From positions 1 to 55,263 of the forward strand of contig CALJUA010000035.1 in assembly GCA_937975715.1 (NCBI GenBank): 55,263 nucleotides of DNA. Direction: 5' to 3'. The position numbers and the translations under genes are program-made. Position 1 is the first letter of the stretch, and each line of letters opens with the position of its first letter. Positions 49,066-55,263 of this stretch are shown in pieces. Source of the DNA: an uncultured Candidatus Planktophila sp. (GTDB taxonomy: Bacteria > Actinomycetota > Actinomycetes > Nanopelagicales > Nanopelagicaceae). Below the pieces are notes generated by a model. That model was not told the origin of the DNA and made no database searches. It worked only from the letters and a program-made list of their open reading frames with translations.

Positions 49066-50829
49066 TTACCCCTCAAGTGCAAGAGTGATAGATAGCCACT
49101 CTTCTTCTCTTGTTGCCAATTCTGCCTCGACGGCAGCAAGGGCCGCTGTGACATCTAGAAAGTTTTCAGGTGTTGCTGATTCAAGTTCGTTGGTTAAGCG
49201 AATTACTTCAGCTTTGCTCTTTTCGATCTGTCGCTCAACGCGAGTCAAATCTTTCTTTAATTGGCGCTCTTCAGCAGCATTGGAGGTCTTTGCCTTTGTA
49301 GTTGAGCTCTGCACAAGAGCGTTCTGGCGGTTGCGAAGTTCGAGGTACTCATCAACACCACGAGGGAGGTCGCGAAGCTGTAAATCACCAAGTAGCCCAA
49401 CAAAGCGATCACACACTCTCTCAAGGAAGTAACGGTCGTGTGAAACAACAAGCAAAGTTCCGCCAAAGCTATCGAGCAAATCTTCTAGCTCGGTAAGTGT
49501 TTCAATATCAAAATCGTTTGTAGGCTCATCGAGCATCAAAACGTTAGGTGCATCCATCAGCAATCGAGTTAACTGCAAGCGACGACGTTCGCCTCCTGAT
49601 AGATCGCCGACTGGAGTCCACTGTCCATCGCGGTCAAAACCAAGTCGTTCACAGAGTTGCGATGCGGAGAGAGTCTTACCTTTACCGAGCTCTACAAACT
49701 GAGCTACCTTTTCCACGGCTTCAAGTACGCGCCAGGTTGGGTCGAGCTCATCCAGGTGCTGCGTAAGGAAGGCTATTTTCACTGTTATTCCAGTGGTGAG
49801 CTTGCCCGCAGCGGGCTGGAGCTCGCTAGCGAGTACCCGCATCAGAGTGCTTTTACCGGCTCCGTTGATTCCGACGATTCCGATTCGATCGCCAGGTCCG
49901 ATATTCCAGGTCAAGTGCGAGAGTAGCTCTTTATCTCCGGCTTTGACCTGCATATCTTTCGTCTCTAAAACAGTCTTACCTAAACGGTTGAGTGCAAACT
50001 TAAGCAGCTCACTTCCATCACGTGGCGCTGGCTCTGCTGAAATCAATTCATTAGCTGCATCGACTCGGAACTTTGGCTTAGTTGTTCGTGCGGGTGCGCC
50101 ACGGCGCAACCAAGCGAGTTCTTTGCGAATCAAGTTATTGCGGCGTGCCTCAGTTGCAGATGCTTGGCGTGACCGTTCAGCCTTTGCAAGAACAAATGCG
50201 GAATATCCTCCGTCGTACTCTTCTACTGCTCCTTGTACAACTTCCCATGTTCTGTCAGTGATTTCATCCAAGAACCAGCGATCGTGAGTAACAACGAGAA
50301 CTGCTAAATCAGTGCGCTTCTTTAAATGCGCTGCAAGCCATGCAACACCTTCAACATCGAGGTGGTTTGTTGGTTCATCGAGAAGTACAAGTTGAATGTC
50401 ATCAATTAATAGCTTAGCTAAGCCAACTCGACGCTTTTCGCCACCAGAAAGATTGCCAAATGTTCTTTCAAAGAGGTGATCATCAAAGCCACCGAAGAGA
50501 CCTGTAAATATTTCGCGGATGCGAGCATCTCCTGCCCACTCATGTTTTTCGCGATCTCCCAAAACAACCTCGCCTACAGTGGATGTGGGATCTGCCTTAT
50601 CAATCTGTGCCAGGTAGCCAATATTGGTGGCATTGGATTTTGTAACGCGCCCTGCATCAGGTGATTCTTCGCCGGTAATAATTCGCATCAAAGTGCTCTT
50701 GCCGGCGCCATTGCGTCCGACGATTCCAATGCGTTCGCCCTCTGAAATTCCCAGAGAGACCTTGACGAGAAGTGGGCGAATATCAAAGGCTTTAGAGACC
50801 TCTTCGATATTTACAAGATTGCGCGCCAC
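49066..50829 (-). CDS. ABC-F family ATPase (translation factor type)
   Basis: A 587-residue protein with two ABC domains and no membrane segments. Walker A GRNGAGKST near 38-46 and GINGAGKST near 326-334; signature motifs LSGGEKRRV near 134 and LSGGERRRL near 430; DEPTNHLDVEG and DEPTNDFDIET Walker B regions. A basic linker (~230-260) and a C-terminal coiled coil (VERQIEKSKAEVIRLTNEL) complete the Uup/EttA-like plan. ABC-F proteins act on the ribosome. Starts at GTG 50829 without a Shine-Dalgarno sequence. Divergent from kynU. Confidence 0.92.
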   Translation of the reverse strand: MARNLVNIEEVSKAFDIRPLLVKVSLGISEGERIGIVGRNGAGKSTLMRIITGEESPDAGRVTKSNATNIGYLAQIDKADPTSTVGEVVLGDREKHEWAGDARIREIFTGLFGGFDDHLFERTFGNLSGGEKRRVGLAKLLIDDIQLVLLDEPTNHLDVEGVAWLAAHLKKRTDLAVLVVTHDRWFLDEITDRTWEVVQGAVEEYDGGYSAFVLAKAERSRQASATEARRNNLIRKELAWLRRGAPARTTKPKFRVDAANELISAEPAPRDGSELLKFALNRLGKTVLETKDMQVKAGDKELLSHLTWNIGPGDRIGIVGINGAGKSTLMRVLASELQPAAGKLTTGITVKIAFLTQHLDELDPTWRVLEAVEKVAQFVELGKGKTLSASQLCERLGFDRDGQWTPVGDLSGGERRRLQLTRLLMDAPNVLMLDEPTNDFDIETLTELEDLLDSFGGTLLVVSHDRYFLERVCDRFVGLLGDLQLRDLPRGVDEYLELRNRQNALVQSSTTKAKTSNAAEERQLKKDLTRVERQIEKSKAEVIRLTNELESATPENFLDVTAALAAVEAELATREEEWLSITLALEG

Positions 50830-50837
50830 GGTAGGAG

Positions 50838-50847
50838 AGCGTACCTT
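50838..50847. promoter_or_regulatory. Overlapping divergent -10 boxes of ABC-F gene and kynU
   Basis: Plus strand TACCTT (50842-50847) ends six bases before ATG 50854 of kynU. Minus strand TACGCT (50843-50838) ends eight bases before GTG 50829. The two hexamers share the TA step at 50842-50843. Both transcripts are predicted to be leaderless or nearly so. Confidence 0.5.
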
Positions 50848-50853
50848 TTCGCC

Positions 50854-52128
50854 ATGAAGGTTACTGACCGCGAATATGCTCTCGAACTCGATAGGAACGA
50901 TCCATTAGCTCATTTCAAGAGCCGATTCGTCATTACCGATCCCGATCTCTGCTATCTCGATGGCAATTCATTGGGCCGACTGCCCCATGACACCGTTAAG
51001 GCGGTCAATGAATTCCTCACCCATGAGTGGGGACGTGAAGTTGTGACCGGCTGGAGCCACTGGGTTGATGAGGCGCAACCAGCCGGTGACCTCCTCGGTC
51101 GTTCGGTGCTTGGTGCAGCCCCTGGCCAGGTCTTGGTCTGCGATACAACCTCTGTCAACTTCTATCAGCTCTGTCTTGCAGCTATTAACTCTCGTCCGGG
51201 TCGCAAAACAATTATCACCGATGCAGCAAACTTCCCTACCGATCGCTACATCTTGGATGGAATTGCAAAGCAACTCGGACTTAACTTAGTCATCATCGAT
51301 AACGAAGATCCTTCAGTATCCGATAATGAACGAATCACCGTAGATATTCTCAAGCCATACATGAGCGAAGATGTTGCTCTCGTTACCTTTGAAGTAATTC
51401 AATATCGCTCTGGTGCTCGCAATGACATCAAATCAATTACAGATTTTGTCCGTTCATTTGGCGCATGGGTTGTCTGGGATGCAAGCCATGCAGCTGGTGC
51501 GATTGAGATGAACTTTGATGACAATGGCGTTGATCTTGCAGTGGGTTGCACATATAAGTACGGAAACTCAGGCCCTGGATCTCCTGCATGGTTGTACGTC
51601 AATAAGCGAGTCCAGAAAGAACTCCAAGTTCCTATCCAAGGTTGGTTTGGAAATGAAGATCAATTTGGAATGGGGCCTGAATACGTAAAAGCAGATGGCA
51701 TCCGTGGATTCCAGATTGCTAGTCCATCGATTATTGGTATTCGCGGCGTGCAGACTGCTTTCTCAATGATTGAAGAGGCTGGAATTGCAGCGATTGCCCA
51801 CAAGGCAGCGGTTGGCACTCAGATGATGATTGATCTCTACGATGCTTGGCTCGCAGACCTTGGCTATACCCTTCTAACTTCACGAGATGCCAACGAGCGT
51901 GGCGGTCATATCTCTATCGGCCATCCACAAGCTGCGCAGATCTGCGTTGCACTTCGTAAGTTCGTCAACGTTATTCCTGATTACCGCACACCGAATGCGA
52001 TTCGTCTAGCAATTGCACCGCTACCAACGTCATATGTTGAAATCTGGGATGGATTCGAACGTCTACGCGATCTCACCATCACAAAGAAATATGAAGAGAT
52101 TAAAGAATCGGATTCACGAGTCACATGA
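50854..52128 (+). CDS. kynU: Kynureninase
   Basis: A 424-residue PLP enzyme splitting kynurenine into anthranilate and alanine. LDGNSLGRLP near 31-40 is the family start motif, DTTSVNFYQL near 96, WDASHAAGAI near 208 with the PLP Asp, and GCTYKYGNSGPGSPAW near 231-246 with the Schiff-base Lys. Typical length. The 5' third is GC-richer than the rest. It starts leaderless and overlaps the dioxygenase gene by four bases (ATGA). No formamidase gene lies in the window. Confidence 0.95.
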   Translation: MKVTDREYALELDRNDPLAHFKSRFVITDPDLCYLDGNSLGRLPHDTVKAVNEFLTHEWGREVVTGWSHWVDEAQPAGDLLGRSVLGAAPGQVLVCDTTSVNFYQLCLAAINSRPGRKTIITDAANFPTDRYILDGIAKQLGLNLVIIDNEDPSVSDNERITVDILKPYMSEDVALVTFEVIQYRSGARNDIKSITDFVRSFGAWVVWDASHAAGAIEMNFDDNGVDLAVGCTYKYGNSGPGSPAWLYVNKRVQKELQVPIQGWFGNEDQFGMGPEYVKADGIRGFQIASPSIIGIRGVQTAFSMIEEAGIAAIAHKAAVGTQMMIDLYDAWLADLGYTLLTSRDANERGGHISIGHPQAAQICVALRKFVNVIPDYRTPNAIRLAIAPLPTSYVEIWDGFERLRDLTITKKYEEIKESDSRVT

Positions 52129-52919
52129 GCGAAAATTACGATTCAGCGCTGACCTACACCTCTTATTTGCAGGTGGATGAACTTCTCCAATTGCAGAAGC
52201 CACTCTCTGAAGGCCCAGAGCACGATGAACTTCTCTTCATCATAATTCACCAGACTTACGAGCTCTGGTTTAAGCAGCTACTACATGAATTTGAAGCAGC
52301 AGCGAAAGCTCTTGAATCTGGTAATTCACATTATGCGTTGGCGATTTTGGGCCGCATTCGTACGATCATGAAAGTCTGCGTTACTCAGATTGATATTCTC
52401 GAAACAATGACGCCACTACAGTTCAATGCATTCCGTGGATACCTCTCATCTTCTAGCGGATTCCAATCTGCACAATTTAGAAAAGTTGAAGCCGTCCTGG
52501 GACGTCGCGACTCAAAGATGGCAGGTCATCTACCTCCGCATGTTCAAGAGGAAATTGCAGCAATCACCTCTGGCAATTCAATCTGGGATTCATTCCTGAT
52601 TTACGTTGCAGGTCGTGGTTTCACAATTCCAACCGAAGTCTTAAAGCGACCTAAGAGCATCGCTTACGAAAGTAATTCCGAAGTGCAGGATGTACTCCTT
52701 CAACTTCATCGCACAGATGCAGAGGCTGCGATGGTCTCTGAGCGTCTTGTAGATATCGATGAAGGAATCCAAGAGTGGCGCTATCGCCATGTAAAGATGG
52801 TTGAACGTACTATCGGCGCCAAGATGGGAACAGGGGGGTCAAGTGGAGTGCAGTACTTAGCAGGCACTCTCTTTAATCCAGTCTTTAAAGATCTCTGGGA
52901 GATCCGCTCACGTTTTTAG
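52125..52919 (+). CDS. kynA: Tryptophan 2,3-dioxygenase
   Basis: A 264-residue haem enzyme oxidising tryptophan to N-formylkynurenine. Substrate-pocket motif IIHQTYELWFKQLLHE near 37-52 with the active-site His, TPLQFNAFRGYLSSSSGFQSAQFR near 104-127, and RHVKMVERTIGAKMGTGGSSG near 223-243 with the haem His. It follows kynU in an operon, so the pair should convert tryptophan to anthranilate once the formyl group is removed. It ends overlapping the convergent nitroreductase by four bases. Confidence 0.96.
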   Translation: MSENYDSALTYTSYLQVDELLQLQKPLSEGPEHDELLFIIIHQTYELWFKQLLHEFEAAAKALESGNSHYALAILGRIRTIMKVCVTQIDILETMTPLQFNAFRGYLSSSSGFQSAQFRKVEAVLGRRDSKMAGHLPPHVQEEIAAITSGNSIWDSFLIYVAGRGFTIPTEVLKRPKSIAYESNSEVQDVLLQLHRTDAEAAMVSERLVDIDEGIQEWRYRHVKMVERTIGAKMGTGGSSGVQYLAGTLFNPVFKDLWEIRSRF

Positions 52920-53488
52920 GAAGGTAATCCCTTAAGAACAATCTCTTGAAGCGCAAGGCGCTCACGCTTTGCGAGTTCGCGCTCCAACATTGGGCCAGTT
53001 AACTTCTCTGGAGCATCTTGAGTGCCAACTGCAACCACAACAACAGGCACGAGCTCCTCACCAATCGCCAAAGCAGATTTTGCGACTGCCTTATCAAAAC
53101 CTGTCATCTGGTGCACGATTAGCCCACGGTCGTGAGCCTCAATTGAAAGCTGTGCAACCGATAATCCACAGTCATATTGGTAATCGGCATGAGGAGAACC
53201 ATCAGCTTTCGTTGTCTTTGATGCAACAAGAATCAGAGCAGATGCCTTACGGGCCCACTTCTGGTTGAACTCACCGAGTGAAGAGAGAATTTGAGCGAAG
53301 ACTTCATCGCCACGCTTGCCAACAAAGTAACGCCAAGGCTGACCGTTAAATGCTGATGGTGCCCAACGCGCTGCCTCAAGAATTGCCAAGAGATCCTCAT
53401 TAGAAATCTCCACCACCTCATTAAATGAACGTGGGCTACGACGCGTCGCAATGATTTCGTTTACGGGTATTGCAGTCTCTGCTCTCAT
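52916..53488 (-). CDS. Nitroreductase-family flavoprotein
   Basis: A 190-residue protein of the NfsB/Frm2-like fold. TRRSPRSFNE near 15-24 contacts FMN phosphate, ARWAPSAFNGQPWRY near 39-53 is the family motif, and a C-terminal helix holds conserved Glu/Arg. Likely an NAD(P)H-dependent FMN enzyme; the substrate is unknown. It is not in the same operon as the kynurenine genes because it converges on them. Confidence 0.88.
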   Translation of the reverse strand: MRAETAIPVNEIIATRRSPRSFNEVVEISNEDLLAILEAARWAPSAFNGQPWRYFVGKRGDEVFAQILSSLGEFNQKWARKASALILVASKTTKADGSPHADYQYDCGLSVAQLSIEAHDRGLIVHQMTGFDKAVAKSALAIGEELVPVVVVAVGTQDAPEKLTGPMLERELAKRERLALQEIVLKGLPS

Positions 53489-53538
53489 AAGGCAGAACAG
53501 TAACTGGGGCTTTGATTTATTGCAGTGTGAAGTGAGCC

Positions 53539-54966
53539 TTAGCCCTGCTGCTTCTTGGTGTTAATAATCTCAGTGCGATGCCCATAAGCCTTCTCAGCAA
53601 TCTCTTTACGGCGCGCGATGTAGGCATCAGATGCACCAGTGATGAGATGCTCGAATCGAGCATCCCCCTTAATGAGTGGGTGAAGCTCCTTCGCCGTTGT
53701 TTGTGAACCCCACACTGGTGGATCTTGCTTTACGACGTTGACAACTATATGTGGATTAATCATTCGATAGACCAAGCCAAGTCGGCGAAGTCCCATATAT
53801 GCAAGATGGCGTTTACCGCGATTGATGTGCTCTTGAACCTTGAGACGGTTATAGGTAAACCATGATGGTCGCTTTGGTTCTTCACGGGTAGCGAGTTCGA
53901 AGAGGATTTTTGCAATCTCCTCTCCACCTGTCGTAGCAGGAAGCTCTGCACACTTTGCGGCAAGACGTGCACGGACTTCTGGATCTTGCAATTTCTTGAC
54001 CGCTGCGGTGATGTCGTGGAGATCAGCTTGATTGCCGCGAATAGCAAAACCGAAATCGTGGCACCACTGCGCTCGAGCTTCTTGGTCATCTGTTCCGCGA
54101 ATATTGGAGACAAAAACTGTTGGTAAACATGCTGGAAGGTTTTCGTGAACACCGTTATAGCCAGTCGCTGAAACACCTGCATCGAATGCGTGCAATACGC
54201 GGGCAAGTGGGAAGTGGCGCACGACGCGAATATCTAGCCCTTCTGGAGCTAGTGACTTTCCATCTTTATCTACTGGATGCTTAGTAAGAATTACCTGCAG
54301 GTCTTTCCAGCCAATCAAGCCAGAAAGTGCGGCTGTGAGCTTCTCGTTGACGTCGCTATCGCCTGTACCAAGTTGAACTAAGACAGCTGGGCGATCCAGA
54401 TCGAGACCTAATACTTTACGAGCTTCCTCGCGTGAGAGTGCATTCTCCTCTTTATAGAGAGAGACAGGCGAAGTCAGCGTTGCATCTTTACGAGATGCAG
54501 TTGGTCCGAAGTCGTATGCACGTGCAATATCGCCAGGTTCGACGATGTAATCCATCATCTTTGATTGCATACCTAGTACAAAGCGTTGTGGCTTCTTCTG
54601 CCATAGTCCGCGGCGAACCCAGACCAATGCAAGCTTGTGATGTGAAAACTTTGCAGCGATGACACCTGGGTATGGAACCACTCCATCAAATGACATCACC
54701 GTTGCACCTGTCTCATCGACAAGAGCCATTAAACGATCGCGGAGATAGTCATCCCACTTCTCGCGCTCCATCCAGCCGCGATCGCGACCAGGGATGTACT
54801 CGACTCGAATGCCCATGTATTCAGGAATTTCAGCGATGCCACCGGCCATTGAAACGATGATGGGGTTTGCATATTTCTTCAGCTCTAGCGCAATTGCACT
54901 TGCACGAGCAAGGTGGCCCATCCCTACACCATTGCTGGTCGCAAGGATGATTGTTGGCTTCGTCAT
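53539..54966 (-). CDS. Glycosyltransferase, GT-B fold (MurG/GT28-like)
   Basis: A 475-residue soluble protein. The N-terminal Rossmann domain begins IILATSNGVGMGHLARASAIALEL, and the C-terminal half has AGVSATGYNGVHENLPACLPTVFVSN (about 261-286), like the sugar-nucleotide site of MurG-type enzymes. A C-terminal extension (~380-475, RLKVQEHINRGKRHLAYMG) is basic and probably binds membrane or acceptor. It may use a UDP- or GDP-sugar, possibly the GDP-fucose made by fcl/gmd, but that is only a guess. Divergent from a TetR gene with a palindrome in between. Confidence 0.8.
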   Translation of the reverse strand: MTKPTIILATSNGVGMGHLARASAIALELKKYANPIIVSMAGGIAEIPEYMGIRVEYIPGRDRGWMEREKWDDYLRDRLMALVDETGATVMSFDGVVPYPGVIAAKFSHHKLALVWVRRGLWQKKPQRFVLGMQSKMMDYIVEPGDIARAYDFGPTASRKDATLTSPVSLYKEENALSREEARKVLGLDLDRPAVLVQLGTGDSDVNEKLTAALSGLIGWKDLQVILTKHPVDKDGKSLAPEGLDIRVVRHFPLARVLHAFDAGVSATGYNGVHENLPACLPTVFVSNIRGTDDQEARAQWCHDFGFAIRGNQADLHDITAAVKKLQDPEVRARLAAKCAELPATTGGEEIAKILFELATREEPKRPSWFTYNRLKVQEHINRGKRHLAYMGLRRLGLVYRMINPHIVVNVVKQDPPVWGSQTTAKELHPLIKGDARFEHLITGASDAYIARRKEIAEKAYGHRTEIINTKKQQG

Positions 54967-54973
54967 GCCAGAA

Positions 54974-54998
54974 AGGCTACCAATACTTAGCGGTATTG
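54974..54998. promoter_or_regulatory. Glycosyltransferase -10 box and candidate TetR operator
   Basis: Minus strand TAGCCT (54979-54974) ends seven bases before ATG 54966. Adjacent upstream is a perfect inverted repeat CAATAC-TTAGCG-GTATTG (54981-54998), between the two divergent genes and over the expected -10/-35 spacer of the glycosyltransferase promoter. It fits an operator for the TetR protein encoded at 55014. Confidence 0.55.
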
Positions 54999-55013
54999 AG
55001 TTTAATTAGAGCT

Positions 55014-55263
55014 ATGGCTCAGACTTTTCACCCCACAAAAATCAGACTCATCGAGACAACCGCAGAACTTCTTGAGAATCAATTCCCACAAGATATCCAA
55101 GTCGATGAAATTCTTGAAAAGTCCGGCATCTCCAAAGGAAGTCTCTATCACCACTTCGAAGATCTCGGAGAACTCTTGGAGGCGGCACAGGTGTCTCGCT
55201 ATGCGCTCTGGGTTGATCGCAGCATTACGCTGATCGTCCCGGTACTTTCATCTGCAAAAACTC
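55014..55263 (+). CDS. TetR-family transcriptional regulator, cut by window end
   Basis: The first 83 codons of a TetR protein, open at the window end. Helix-turn-helix at about 10-50: IRLIETTAELL, then VDEILEKSGISKGSLYHHFED with the typical GSLYHHF recognition helix. Spacing from TTAATT (55002-55007) to ATG 55014 suggests another leaderless start. It is divergent from the glycosyltransferase, with a palindrome between, so auto- and cross-regulation are likely. The ligand-binding domain is outside the window. Confidence 0.9.
   Translation, partial: MAQTFHPTKIRLIETTAELLENQFPQDIQVDEILEKSGISKGSLYHHFEDLGELLEAAQVSRYALWVDRSITLIVPVLSSAKT

Noticed and set aside
1..55263. CRISPR array, insertion sequence or prophage
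   Set aside because: No regularly spaced repeats, transposase, integrase, capsid or terminase genes were seen anywhere in the window.

Overview
The window looks like a stretch of a small, mid-GC actinobacterial chromosome. BldC, DUF3073, DUF5302, the purF/sterol-carrier-ortholog/purL order, a Crp with an mycobacterial-type phosphate-binding cassette next to nth, and dnaX-recR-lysC-asd are all actinobacterial signatures. The moderate GC, very short intergenic gaps, many 1-4 base stop/start overlaps and many leaderless starts suggest a streamlined genome such as the freshwater acI lineage (Nanopelagicales, 'Candidatus Planktophila'-like). That taxon is inference; no rRNA is present.

Layout. 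1-240: tRNA-Asp (cut by the window start), a hairpin terminator and tRNA-Phe. 244-3129 (minus): DUF167, DUF5302, a WecA-type transferase, BldC, an uncharacterised protein and DUF3073. 3215-16472 (minus): a GT-C-type membrane protein and a nearly complete purine cluster (purM, purF, SCP-like protein, purL, purQ, purS, purC, purB, purD, purA) preceded by class II fba. 16473-16821: a 349-base gap with a candidate folded RNA and a possible 32-residue ORF. 16822-18780: acs. 18767-25464: a sugar locus (ABC importer, DeoR regulator, bisphosphate aldolase, SIS isomerase, ROK kinase) whose gene set fits an amino sugar, probably of galacto configuration. 25461-29807: the conserved nth/crp neighbourhood (CvpA, TlpA, Nth | Crp, RidA, DUF4177, YqeY, metallophosphoesterase). 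29814-30730: a HigB/HigA-like toxin-antitoxin pair with its own palindromes. 30735-37467 (minus): GDP-fucose synthesis, asd, lysC, recR, dnaX. 37531-37789: SRP RNA and tRNA-Ser. 37853-41158: accessory, AT-richer genes of unknown function around a PGPGW-like protein and a STAS-less SulP transporter. 41242-55263: gabD, a KimA-like permease fused to an OB-fold domain, tadA, upp, malic enzyme, DedA, a DMT transporter, an ABC-F ATPase, kynureninase and tryptophan 2,3-dioxygenase, a nitroreductase, a glycosyltransferase and a divergent TetR gene cut by the window end.

The strongest cross-cutting signal is transcriptional. At least 17 genes have a TANNNT -10 hexamer ending 6-7 bases before the ATG/GTG (8 in one further, weaker case), with no Shine-Dalgarno sequence, so their mRNAs should be leaderless. 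At nth/crp the two divergent -10 boxes overlap by five bases and each lies exactly six bases from a GTG start. At the ABC-F/kynU pair the two boxes share a TA step. Other items of interest are the permease-OB fusion, a MarP-like protein reduced to its membrane part, candidate operators for the DeoR, TetR and HigA regulators, a codon-usage break inside acs, and an orphan gene pair beside tRNA-Ser.
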